Positions 54,725 to 64,000 of a stretch of DNA of 64,000 bases are shown here, piece after piece. A program made the position numbers and the translations under genes. The DNA lies in NCBI GenBank assembly GCA_010015745.1, contig ML978190.1:139022-203021 (forward strand). The letters are read 5' to 3'. This stretch comes from Setomelanomma holmii. Its lineage: Eukaryota > Ascomycota > Dothideomycetes > Pleosporales > Phaeosphaeriaceae. The notes under the pieces were generated by a model. That model saw only the letters and a program-made list of their open reading frames with translations, was not told the origin of the DNA and did not search any database. Each line of letters begins with the position of its first letter. The first letter of the stretch is position 1.

Positions 54725-55585
54725 ATGGCACACAATCGAGCTACACCGGCACTCCGTCTGATCCCACGCTTTCCCAACGAAGTCAGTGATGCCATCCTAT
54801 GCCAGCTGGAATTCGCCGATCTATTCCGTGCGTACTTTGTTAGTAAAGTTTGGCAAGCTTACATCGACGACACAGACTGGCTCAGCAAGAAAGTCTTCCG
54901 CCTTCCGAAACAACTTCGCAATGCTTCGGTGCAAACACAACGAGCGTATGTGGCAGAGCTATGGGAGAAGACATACGCTCCCTATCCAGTACTGAGCTCA
55001 TCGGATGCTGTCTGGTCAGATACACTCGATAGTGTCTGGTCAGACTCGCTTGGCAAGTCAGAGTCACTTGAGGATGTGTGGGACGCGGTAAGGCTCAATC
55101 CACTTTTCGTACCAGCTCCGAAACCAGAAGCCCTATGGCATGATGGCACTTGTCACTTCAGCGCAGGGGGTTATTTCCATCCCGTCTTCTCACCACAAGA
55201 CGTTTCCACCGTTAGTCGTCTTCTCGTCCTTCCGTCGAGTCAGCAACGAGATTCTCATGCTCTCTGGCGCTCGATGTATACCACATGGCCGCCTTTGGTA
55301 CGCATTGCGGTGAGTTTGCGAACTTTTCACCCCAAGCTGAGCCAGGCAGTTGTGAGGAAGTCCATAACCTACATGGTGAGCTTCGCTGCATTGAAGATGG
55401 GGATTTCGTACGATTGTGCGTTAGCATCCAATATGGGAAAAGGGTCGCATGGGGTTTGGACTTTGGCACCAGGTGGCATGGACACATTGCTTCGAGGCGG
55501 CATAGGAGGAGGGCCATGGATTCGACCAGGTAGTGGACTAGCGGTTGTGACCAAGCTAGTTGACCAACACGACCAGAAAGGTTGA
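54725..55585 (+). CDS. F-box protein (intact member of a three-gene array)
   Basis: 286 residues in one exon. The N-terminal F-box reads IPRFPNEVSDAILCQLEFAD and AYFVSKVWQAYIDDTDWLSK, followed by KKVFRLPKQL; such proteins recruit substrates to an SCF ubiquitin ligase through Skp1. Further on LWRSMYTTWPPLVRI is a conserved family signature shared by all three copies in this array, and the tail (ISYDCALASNMGKG, GLAVVTKLVDQHDQKG) fits the C-terminal region of fungal F-box proteins of this type. A run of repeats (SSDAVWSDTLDSVWSDSLGK) lies in the middle. Substrates are unknown. An alternative 36 bp in-frame intron is possible but too short to be convincing. Confidence 0.75.
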   Translation: MAHNRATPALRLIPRFPNEVSDAILCQLEFADLFRAYFVSKVWQAYIDDTDWLSKKVFRLPKQLRNASVQTQRAYVAELWEKTYAPYPVLSSSDAVWSDTLDSVWSDSLGKSESLEDVWDAVRLNPLFVPAPKPEALWHDGTCHFSAGGYFHPVFSPQDVSTVSRLLVLPSSQQRDSHALWRSMYTTWPPLVRIAVSLRTFHPKLSQAVVRKSITYMVSFAALKMGISYDCALASNMGKGSHGVWTLAPGGMDTLLRGGIGGGPWIRPGSGLAVVTKLVDQHDQKG

Positions 55586-55704
55586 GCCATCCCGAGATCG
55601 TTCTATTTCTTATCGTGCTTCTTTGAAGGTCAAAGCAAATATGAGCTCGCGTCTGAAAGTCCTGGTCAGTATGAAGGGGCCAGAGGCTGTGTCGTGTACC
55701 GATA

Positions 55705-56524
55705 TCCCAGATACCGATATTGCAATCAAGCATGGTCAGTCTGATCCTGAAGTTACCACTCGAAATTGCCTGTGCTATCTTCTACTAGTTAGAGATTTAC
55801 GACCTCATTGTATGCTACTTTGTTTGCCAGAAGTGGAAGGAGATTCTTAACAACGATGACTTTCTTAGAGACGTCATGTACTGGTTAACAACCAACCCCG
55901 AAGGCTTGACTGGACAAGCTCTTGAGGATGCCTTCAATATGATATGGTCGAAAGAGACTCACAATATCGCATTCTCCCAGACCTTGGATTACCTCCATGT
56001 CAATCCTCTCTTCAACGGTCCAAACGGCGAAGTGCACTACAAGATGGATGGCTCGTACACCATGACGGTTCGAGACGCTTTCGACACCAGCAAGCTGCCA
56101 GCCGTATCATCGCACTTGCAAGACCTACTCCACGATCTTTGCCGCTCGATGTGGTAAATTGGCCACCGGTAAGATATGTTGAAGTCAGGACGCGGCGGCA
56201 GCCCTTCCTCCCACATCGCATGGACTGGGGTTCGAAGTAGGAGGAGTTGCGCAATTGGCTGGGGTGATGGTTGGAGACTTGCGAGAGCTCACAGATGGAG
56301 ACGTTGAAAGACAATATGTAAGTTACCTTGAAGTGCAGGGTGTGAGAGAGGAGGAGGGGGAGGATAGTGAGGATGACGATCAGAATGCGAAGGACTTGAG
56401 AGAAGATGCTGACGAGGATGATGAGGAGCAGAAGATAGAAGTGCTAACCGTCAGGGCGAATCCGGAATGGCAAGTTGACGGTAGCGAGGACGAAGACGAC
56501 GCGGACTACATGGATGAAGACTGA
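55705..56524 (+). pseudogene. Second F-box copy, decayed
   Basis: Parallel reading to the intact neighbour: LPLEIACAIFY then a TAG at 55786-55788, then LEIYDLIVCYFVCQKWKEIL and NNDDFLRDVMYWLTTNPEGL. The TAG lies where the intact gene has CAG (Gln in CQLEF, 54803-54805). Further on, NPLFNGPNGEVHYKMDG and VRDAFDTSKLPAVSSHLQDL run to a TAA at 56155-56157. The family motif continues one base out of frame (NWPPVRYVEVRTRR) before a third frame ending in DDADYMDED at 56524. So it has at least one nonsense and one frameshift. Confidence 0.7.
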
Positions 56525-56757
56525 GAAGATGGTCGATAGCAGCCTTCGAGATCTAAGTTCACGTAGCTGAAGTCATCTACCAGCCTGTTAGTATACATCA
56601 CCTCCTGAATAGACTCTACCCCATATTTGGCGCTCATAGCGCATGATCCTTTTGTCTTCACCTGACCAATTCATGAGGGAGTAGCAATCGAACAAACAAT
56701 TCTGGTATACAGCAGTCAATATCGCATCGCTTTTTGTAAACTTGCTTCCGAACGCAT

Positions 56758-57426
56758 TTGGCTCCACCCACTCAAGTGCACCGCCCAGGAACGGTCCATC
56801 ATCCACGTTTATATCCGGTATTTCCGAATGAGATCGGCGAACTCATTATCTTGAGGCTATCCTTCTTTGATCTTGGCTCAGCGTACTTTGTCTCGAACTA
56901 TTGGCGCTGGTTCCTCAATAACAACGACGACGTCCGGTAAGCGATGTTCAGGCTACCAAAACGGCTCGATGACGATGACGAGAAGTATCTTTTCGGGCGG
57001 TGGGTCGACATTGCAATCAATCCAATTTTCTGTGGACATAGGGCACAAGCCTACAAGAATTTCAAGGGCAGTTAGAAGCTGCGAGCTGACACAGGACTAC
57101 GACTCAGCGACCTCCCAGCTGTACCTGCATATTCCCGAGAACGTCTCCATCACCTCTGGGCATCGATGTTCGTCACGTATCCACCAGTCGGTCGAGTAAA
57201 GATGGAACAGGAGCGCCAACTACCAGCGCCATGGCTTCTTCCTAGGTTTTACGAAGTAGCAAGATATAGGGGCGTCCAAAGGAAGGATCTGCGAGATGCG
57301 GCCCGCTTCCGCGAGCCTAGATGGACACCTCGGCGTAGACACTCGTGTGATAGGACGTGTGCGAAGTTCCGACCAGAATCTGCACGTCAATTATTGCGAG
57401 AGCTTCAGGCTGCGGTAGACGGTTGA
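56758..57426 (+). pseudogene. Third F-box copy, decayed
   Basis: YPVFPNEIGELIILRLSFFD and AYFVSNYWRWFLNNNDDVR align with the intact copy's F-box, then a TAA at 56938-56940, then AMFRLPKRLDDDDEKYL, a TAG at 57073-57075, and LSDLPAVPAYSRERLHHLWA followed by SMFVTYPPVGR. Both stops are in one frame. No initiator ATG is present before the F-box. A Glu-rich tail like that of copy 2 is absent; Arg-rich sequence runs to the stop at 57426. Confidence 0.7.
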
Positions 57427-57915
57427 GGCGATGGAGTGGTTGACGAAAGCTTAGAAGGCAGAGCACGGCCATGAGCAGGAGTAGGAGCAACTGCGTTGCA
57501 TTGAATGCAGAGAATCAAAAGGTAACCGCGCGAAGCAGTAAGTCAAGTGTGGAACCGCGCAGGGCAGTAAATCTGAGTATCATCTACTGCATTGTTGTGT
57601 GCTCTGTTCGTAATGACCTCTTACCAGGCCATCAGCAGCGTCTGTTTACATGACGTATTTATGATCCAGTTCAGGTAAGAGGTGCTTGATAAGATAAGGA
57701 AGCAGCATCAGACCACCAGCACGTGGCACACGTGATGCGCTCCTCTCATAAACCGTCACAAACTGAGTAATCGAACACCGCTCAATAAATGCGCGGTCCG
57801 CACAGCAATGTGAGATGCACGTCGGAACATCTTTGACTCAGTTCTTCAAAGGCTTACTTTAGGTCGACAGCGTTGGCACACAGTATGATCTTCGAGAATC
57901 TGTCGTTGAGCTGTT

Positions 57916-57953
57916 GTAACGGTACAAAAAGGTCGGCCTTTTTGTATCGTTAC
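57916..57953. repeat. 38-base inverted repeat (stem 17 bp, loop TCGG)
   Basis: GTAACGGTACAAAAAGG (57916-57932), a four-base loop, and CCTTTTTGTATCGTTAC (57937-57953), with one mismatched pair of 17. The stem ends in poly-A/poly-T. It might be the end of a small inverted-repeat transposable element or a structured RNA; I cannot tell. Confidence 0.55.
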
Positions 57954-58005
57954 AGTTATGAGCCCGGAATCGCTTAGGCGTGCGTCAGCAGCTACAAACA
58001 GAACT

Positions 58006-58026
58006 GGTAGTTGGGTGGGTGACCAC
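58006..58026 (+). ncRNA. 5S rRNA-derived fragment
   Basis: GGTAGTTGGGTGGGTGACCAC matches the conserved region near the 3' end of fungal 5S rRNA (TAGTAGTTGGGTGGGTGACCAC) over 19 bases. The remainder of 5S, including the internal control boxes, is not present on either side, so it is a relic, not a functional gene. Confidence 0.5.
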
Positions 58027-58109
58027 AAACGAGCAGACTACCAACAAGAACAACATCCCTACGAAAACCAGCGTTCGAATCACAGGAGCAGTAGCGGGAC
58101 AGCATCCCA

Positions 58110-59347
58110 GTGAACGAAGATTTCGACAATCTTGCTATCCTTCCTGACTGCAATCCGGATCTGCTTCACGACCAGAGCTTTGACGATACGACCGACGCCT
58201 ACCAACAATCTTCCCACCCCAAGATCACGGACAGGATGACCCGCTTGCTTCAAATCGCCAAGCATGGTGGAAAGATCGCTAAGTGTCCGAGGAAGTTGTT
58301 CCGGCAAATCCACCGTCCAGTCAAGCTCGACCTTGTGAAGGCTCGGCATCCTTCTCGAATTGCACATCCTCGAGTGGTGGAGCTTAAAGCCAAGACTGTC
58401 AGTGAGTGATTCAAAGTCAGTTCTCCTCATTTGCTTCGATGCTGACACCATAACAAACTCGACCCAGCCTTGAAAGATCCGTTCAGCTCCTCGCAAGCGC
58501 AAGTACTGGTCCGGCCCTTTCATTCGCAGCAGACCTCTTCCATATTGCGTGGAGCCTTCATGCGTCTCCTCCAACTTAGTTGTTTTGGCCCAGCCGCGTA
58601 ACTCTGAGTTACTGCCTGACAGCGCAGTGGAGTTGGACGCCCAAGCACGACTTCTTCAACGATGCTGAGCCAGTCTTGCTGCCAGAGTCGGTCCTGAATG
58701 CTGAAAGGACTAGAGTTCAGCAAGATTTCCGCTCCTGCGAAGACGTCACTTGCATTGTCTTCGACCGCGAGGCGGCTGCTACAGACCTTCTTGCGCAGCT
58801 TGACGCAGAAGAGGTGTGGTATCCGCTGGAGCGTACTTCATATCCTGTTACCATGCAAGCCGTCGGCTTCAAGACTATGTTCGAAGTCTCGGACCAGAAG
58901 ACCATCCAACTCAAGCGCCGTGTTCTGCACCGCTTCAAGGCTGTCCAGGAGTATGAGAAGCGCCGCAAGGAAGAACACATGGCCACTTTACCTGACGACG
59001 AGCTACCACCCCTTGGTCAACTCGAGTACGGCAACGCAGACTTCAAGATCTCGCTTCAAGCCAAGGAGATCATTACTGCCAGCGAGATAGGCATGTATAA
59101 AGACCCCAGCGAGATCGGTCGAGGCATCCCGGCGAGCATTTACCATCCCTGCAACGGCCCGCTGCTGCATTTTGGTAGTTTCCAGGATATGTACGAAGAT
59201 GCCTTCGAGGACGCTCGTGTACCTGCTACCACGACTGCTGCATATAAGGAGCCCTTGCCTTCATTGCAGCATCGAACCACGGCTAGCCTCGAGGGTTGGA
59301 TCTCCCGGTCCTTGAAGGTCATGCAGCCTGCCGACCTTGAGGCTTGA
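58110..59347 (+). pseudogene. Unrecognised gene, probably broken
   Basis: Two protein-like parts. The first (58110-58402) reads NEDFDNLAILPDCNPDLL and TRLLQIAKHGGKIAKCPRKL with no ATG before residue 43 and an in-frame TAG just upstream. A GTGAGT donor at about 58403 and a CCCAG acceptor at about 58466 are good, but splicing leads to a frame that stops at 58602. The second (58580-59347) opens without an ATG and is preceded by a TAG at about 58577; it reads ERTRVQQDFRSCEDVTCIVF, KTIQLKRRVLHRFKAVQEYE and ends SLKVMQPADLEA. Composition looks coding. Either the gene has decayed or I have misread its exon structure. No family is recognised. Confidence 0.45.
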
Positions 59348-60562
59348 AAGGCGGGCGGCGCGATGAAAAGAAGAGAAGACTCGAGAAGTGAACAGCTCAC
59401 TACCATCTCCCGCTTGCATGTACTGACATGGGTCCAGAAGCATTCGTGGACTTTGGAGGTGGGCATGTTGACTGGAAGGCTCGATGATGATCTGCCCAAG
59501 ATACGGTAAGTCACCATCCTTCCCAACCTTGAACAGTTACTGGTCATTTACAAATTTCCTATATTCGAACAAAGCGAGGCGTCCTTTTCAATAGGGCGGG
59601 GCATGTAGGGGAACTTCGCTATCGACAGCATCTCCATCGATTTCTACGGCACCCTCATCGCTCCAAGTAACCTGAGATGAGTCGAATTGGAGTAAAGTGC
59701 AATGGATGGGAGGTTGCCGGTTGCTGTACATTTGCTCGCTTTGGCTCGATCACCGGCTGTCTTGCATTGATGCAATGCGCGAGTTCTCCTTTGCTTCGTA
59801 GGTTGCTATGTTTTCCGCTTCGTTCAATATCGCTCTCCCTATGTATTTCTGTTGTTATTGCCGACTTCGATTGTCAGGCTCACACGGTTGTTCCGCGTGT
59901 CAGATTCCTCATACAGCCCATCTCCTCGTACCGTTCAACATAGTCCCCAATTAATATGTTCTTGCCCTTGACCCGGTCAATGTCTAACTCTGCGCCCGAA
60001 TCCTGTCTCTGCTGGACTCCCCGGAAATCTTGTGTTCAATCCAGTAACCTCGTCCCGTCCTCGTGGAATGCGGGGCTTACTCCATCCAGATCTTCTCCGG
60101 TCGACGCCAGCACCGTTTCATCCTCGCCAAATGCGGCAACCGTTGATTATCAAAGTAGGCAGCCGAGTTCACGTTCCATGATTGGCTGCTACACGCGCCA
60201 AGCACACGTGTATCGCAGGAGGATGAGCATCTTCAGCGATGGTGCAAGAGCCGGTATCCAGGTTCGCATAGGACGACCGCATTGGAGCGGCGCATTAGAT
60301 GCAAATGTCGCACGTGAGGTTGTGATTGGGTGGGTGTTATCAGGAACCACGAACGCTTCTCTCGAAAAGGAATGTGAGGAGCGCGCCAAGACGGATGACA
60401 GCCACTGCCAAGTGTCTGCGGCAAGAGAGGAGCGGAGACCACCGTTCATCAATAAACCACATATAACGTGACGGCCGCAATGACGATGTTTACTCGTCGT
60501 TCTCACGTCTTCCGGGCAGATTCTACTTGTTGGTTGAGGCCACCAGCACGAAGAAAGCGAAA
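59348..60562. other. Intergenic upstream of the 5'-nucleotidase
   Basis: A Ser/Arg-rich frame at 59956-60471 begins with an ATG (MFLPLTRSMSNSAPES) but has no motif, and a minus-strand frame mirrors it; I do not call either. The rest holds the nucleotidase promoter. Confidence 0.4.
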
Positions 60563-62447
60563 ATGAAGTTCTTGACGCGGACAACTTTGCCACTTGCGCT
60601 CTCGGCGCTGGCAGCGGCATCCCCAGCGGAAGAGTCTTTGTACAGCAAACGAATGACAAAGCGAGGCATCGATGCCCAAGGGAATTACAACATCTGTAGG
60701 CATTCAAGAGCGGTATTGAGAACGGTTCTGACAATTCCAGCCTTTTTCCATGTCAACGACGTTCATGCTCATCTCGACGAGTTCAGCTCATCAGGGACGG
60801 ATTGCACACGTCCAGAGCGGGGCTGCTATGGTGGCTATTCTCGCATAAAGACCGTCATCGAAGATCAGCGATCCAACTACAACGACAGCCTGTGGCTCAA
60901 TGTTGGCGATGAGTTCCAAGGCACCTTATTCTACTCTTTCTATGGCGGAGAAAAGATTGCCGAAACCTTGAACCAGATGGATTTCGATGCCATGACCCTC
61001 GGAAACCACGAGTTTGATGGCGGCGAGGACGAGTTGGGTGACTTCTTACAAAATCTAACATTCCCGATAGTCTGCGCGAACCTGAAGTCAGCCAATCAAA
61101 AGGTCGCAAGCAAGGTCAAGCCGTATCATATCTTTGAACAGTACGGCCTGGCACTGATCGGTGTGACTACCGAGGAGACGCCCAGTATTGCCAATCCTGA
61201 CGATGGCACTATTTTCTCGGACATTGTCGAGGTGCGTGTTCTTTGCTTACTGTTCTTCGTTCAAGCTGCTAACAAGCGTCTAGGCTGTGCAAAACGCCAT
61301 TGATGAGATCAAGTCGACTACCAACATTACCAAGATCGCAGCCATCACACACATTGGTTACGATGAGGATCAAAAGCTCGCCCAAGCTACTACCGGACTT
61401 CAACTGATCATGGGAGGTCACAGTCATACGCTTCTCGGAGACATGGCCAATGCCAAAGGCAAATATCCAACCATCGTCGATAACAAACACGGCGACGAAG
61501 TGTTCATCGTGACTGCATATCGCTGGGGCGAATACGTCGGCTACATCGACGTGACTTATGATCCTCAAGGAAAGATCTTGGCCTATCACGGAGCGCCCAT
61601 CCACATTACCAACAAGACCGAACAAGAGCCAGAACTTCAGGCGCAGATCGAGGCGTGGCGCGGTCCCTTCGAGGAGTTTGCTGCTGAGGTTCTTGGTACT
61701 AGTCAAGTCGAGCTCGACCAAACGACCTGCCAACAAGGGGAGTGCTTGCTCGGCGACTTCATGGCCGATGCTATGCTTGCTTATCGCAAAAACAACTCCG
61801 TGGATGTCGACTTTGCTCTTATCAACGCTGGAGGTGTCCGCGCTACCATCGACGAGGGTGATATCACCAGGGGCGAGGTCCTTACCTCATTTCCTTTCGG
61901 AAATGCTATTGTTCAGATCGCGTTGTCTGGCAAACAAATCTGGGAAGTCCTCGAGGGTATTGTCACTGGTGTCAGCGTGACAAATGGCAAAGCAGTCACC
62001 TCTTTCTTCCAAGTCAGCCAAGGCATCAAGGTTGACTTCAATCCCAAGGCGGCAAATGGTTCGAGGCTTGTTGAGGTCACTATTGGCGGCGAGCCTCTAC
62101 AGAACGGTACCACATACCAGGTCGTCACCCTCGACTTCCTTGCCGGTGGAGGCGACAACTTCTTCACACCAACCACCGATTTCATCACCTTGGACACGCA
62201 GGATGAGGTTCTCGTTCAATACATCCAGTCTCAAAGCCCAGTCAAAATTAAGCTTGATAAGCGTATCGAGGCTGTTGACCGCCAACGGCCGAGCACGCCA
62301 GCAGGGGGGAACGGTACCACTAATGGCACTACTCCATCCTCCGCACATCCATCGCAGCCCGTCTCCACTGGTACTGCGGTGCGTTATGGTGCCAGCGCTA
62401 TCAGTTTGAGCGTCTTTGGCGGCCTTGCTGGCTTGCTGATGTTTTGA
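60563..62447 (+). CDS. Secreted, GPI-anchored 5'-nucleotidase
   Basis: Three exons (60563-60695, 60741-61231, 61284-62447) with introns of 45 and 52 bp; the first is in frame and would not shift reading if retained. The product is 595 residues. MKFLTRTTLPLALSALAAAS is a signal peptide. Metallophosphoesterase motifs follow: FFHVNDVHAHLDEF, LNVGDEFQGTLFYSF, LGNHEFDGGEDE and MGGHSHTLLGD. The C-terminal 5'-nucleotidase domain has GDFMADAMLAYR, DFALINAGGVRATI and LDFLAGGGDNFF. A Ser/Pro/Thr-rich linker with Asn-Gly-Thr sites leads to a hydrophobic tail (SLSVFGGLAGLLMF) fitting a GPI signal. It should dephosphorylate extracellular nucleoside monophosphates for phosphate and nucleoside uptake. Confidence 0.93.
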
Positions 62448-63158
62448 GTTTGCGCATCACGAAAATGTATGATAATGGCGAATGATGCATAACGCGATGG
62501 ATGTCAAGCAGTCAAAAACAATAATATGATATATGTCACCCACGAGTCCCGTCCGCTGAGTACTAGCCTACAATGCCCTTTTGACCAATGCGAAAGTTCA
62601 ATTGTACAATGCTTTTCCAGGCATGGCACGCTTGGAATTGTTTCATTTGTCTGAGGCGGATGAACACAATGCTTTTGTTTCTGACGAATTAAGTCCCAAG
62701 AGCAACGTATTTGAGACAAACAAATATTGATTGTTAGCTCCAGCACACCAAGCCAGGAGCCGCACGCCACCAGCCCTCACCAAAACGTCGACATCGCCTG
62801 CATGTACACCACCAGAAATCGTCGACTGCCCGGTTAGGCGTACTAGCTTGAAATCACCCGCAGTTTCAGTTTAGCAACTCGGCTTGACACTTTTTGCAGC
62901 CTTTCACTTTAGTCGCCAGTCGTCCTGAGAAGACATACGCGCAGTCGCAGATCACAATTCACCAGACTCGATCACTCTGGTAGATACCTTGCCAGATCGA
63001 GGGTAGTTTCTCAGCTTCCAAGTAACTACAATCTCCTATTCGTCACTACCGAGAGGTCTCAACTCCTGTTAGGGCAGTCAACCTCAACATCTCCAGCCAC
63101 TTATTCTTTTACCACAACCAAATTATTAATCGCTGGACAAAACTACAAGCCGTACACA
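62448..63158. other. Intergenic upstream of the partial gene
   Basis: No supported gene. Pyrimidine-rich blocks precede the ATG at 63159, as in other promoters of this window. Confidence 0.5.
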
Positions 63159-64000
63159 ATGTCGCAAGATTGAACAACCACAAACGTCATTGGCAAGCTT
63201 CGACGTAGCATACGTATCGCCTCGCAAGCTCCAGCTGCTCACGAATCGACTCCGGTACCGACTACTAAGCGACGGAAGCATACCGTTACCACCGCCAAGC
63301 CTGCAGCAGGGCAAAAGCACGACACAAGGGTCCATGTTGGGGATATTTCTTCGGGCGAAAAGCTTGTAAAACATGGAGCCTCTTTGGACGTAAGTAGACG
63401 CGATGAGATAGTATGTGACATATGTAACTAACTTGCTTGTAAAGCCGGGCGTCAACCGACCGAAGCGAAAGAAGGTCGAGAAGAATAAGAACGTCTCTCA
63501 AATCACAGCGCTCGACTTTAAACATACGGCTGCGGCAGACAAATTCTCGCCCCGGATCTCAACGTCAACGCCTTCTTCAAAATCTGACAACCATGACATC
63601 TCGCCCGTAAGCAATGCCACCGCCCTTCCGGCCTTTCTCGGTGACCCAAATGTGGCGCAAGCACATGAAGAATACGAGGAAGCACAAGCTGCAATTCAGC
63701 GAAATCCGAGCAACCGTCAAACTTCGCCCGTTCCGCGCGTATGGACGGACAATGTCTTTGCTCGAAGTAGATCTCAGACTTCAGAAGAATCGAACTTTGA
63801 ATTTGCTTCCTCGACAACGGCTAGAAGTTCGACGCAGACCAAGTCAAACTCAAAGCAGGCGACAGTAGAAGATGTATCAGAGAGTGAGGATGCGACTTCA
63901 TCTCCTCTTTCAGTCGACGCTCTAAATACGGCGCACCATGTCGATTCGAACACGGGTTCTGAAGGCGACGAGCCCTCGATTGGCTTGACTCGGAAAATGA
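63159..64000 (+). CDS. Unrecognised basic, disordered protein, cut by window end
   Basis: The ATG at 63159 reads MSQD and then meets a TGA at 63171-63173, after which the same frame stays open (TTTNVIGKLRRSIRIASQAP). Exon 1 ends at 63389, followed by a 55 bp intron (GTAAGT donor, AAAG acceptor, CTAAC branch) and exon 2 from 63445 to the window end: GVNRPKRKKVEKNKN, then VSQITALDFKHTAAAD and Ser/Thr/Glu-rich sequence (TVEDVSESEDATSS). It is a low-complexity, probably nuclear protein. The early TGA means translation begins elsewhere, or an upstream exon exists, or the allele is broken. The product and length are unknown. Confidence 0.55.

Larger units (their letters stand above)
57427..58109. 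other. Intergenic with a perfect-looking hairpin and a 5S fragment
   Basis: No protein gene is supported. Two structured pieces are listed separately: the hairpin at 57916-57953 and the 5S-like piece at 58006-58026. Confidence 0.5.

Noticed and set aside
55285..55533. Alternative C-terminus for the intact F-box gene in another frame
   Set aside because: Needs a splice whose phase does not fit; the original frame keeps a tail typical of the family.
58060..58090. GTTCGAATC, reminiscent of a tRNA B box
   Set aside because: No matching A box, acceptor stem or anticodon arm at the right spacing.
1..64000. CRISPR arrays, bacterial operons, riboswitches, prophage
   Set aside because: No spaced direct repeats or bacterial signals; the window is clearly fungal nuclear DNA.

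Overview
The window is nuclear DNA of a filamentous ascomycete, most likely a Dothideomycete close to Pleosporales. Genes are single or lightly interrupted by 45-65 base introns (GTRNGT donors, CTAAC/CTGAC-type branch sites, YAG acceptors). The gene set is typically fungal: Prm10, Bye1, Urn1 and Age2 homologues, a HET-domain relic, a DUF6601 protein, a GPI-anchored GH16 glucanase and a Ty1/copia retroelement. The phylum is secure; the class is inferred from family content only. All intron and motif calls were read by eye.

Layout. 1.1-2.4 kb: Gfd2/YDR514C-like nuclease-fold protein with a zinc knuckle. 2.7-3.5 kb: small membrane-anchored Cys-containing protein. 3.6-9.0 kb: decayed coiled-coil gene split by a 4,185 bp copia element with a perfect 5 bp target duplication. 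10.5-12.4 kb: MFS transporter (one-base frame problem near its N-terminus). 12.5-14.0 kb (-): Old Yellow Enzyme-like oxidoreductase. 14.7-17.4 kb (-): Prm10/ThrE transporter. 19.6-21.0 kb: FAD monooxygenase. 21.4-24.6 kb: a run of three small single-pass membrane proteins with short cytosolic tails; two share a Cys-rich C-terminus. 25.0-26.3 kb (-): disordered protein. 26.7-27.65 kb (-) and 27.9-29.7 kb (+): proteasome alpha subunit (PSMA4/Pre9) and splicing factor Urn1, divergent across 244 bp. 30.7-32.6 kb (-): HET-domain pseudogene. 34.9-37.6 kb: GH16 glucanase with a repetitive Ser-rich stalk. 38.3-41.2 kb (-): pseudogene fusing a J domain, an alpha/beta hydrolase and a charged tail. 41.9-42.8 kb: DUF6601 protein. 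43.4-46.1 kb (-): Bye1. 46.7-47.5 kb: ZNF830-like nuclear protein. 47.9-49.7 kb: Age2-type ArfGAP. 50.1-50.6 kb (-): Bet1/Sft1-like SNARE. 52.5-54.6 kb: large fungal membrane protein. 54.7-57.4 kb: one intact F-box gene followed by two decayed paralogues. 58.1-59.3 kb: a probably broken gene. 60.6-62.4 kb: secreted 5'-nucleotidase. 63.2 kb to the end: start of an unrecognised basic protein.

There is no operon logic. Conserved housekeeping genes (proteasome, Urn1, Bye1, ArfGAP, SNARE) occupy 26-30 and 43-51 kb, while self-recognition or turnover-type genes (HET, J-domain/hydrolase, F-box, coiled coil) are repeatedly broken by in-frame stops and indels. In the F-box array an intact CAG lies opposite a TAG in a neighbouring copy, a direct view of a C-to-T nonsense change. 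Repeat-induced point mutation is a candidate cause but was not measured. The most interesting undescribed material is the small membrane-protein array, the J-domain/hydrolase fusion and the F-box birth-and-death array.
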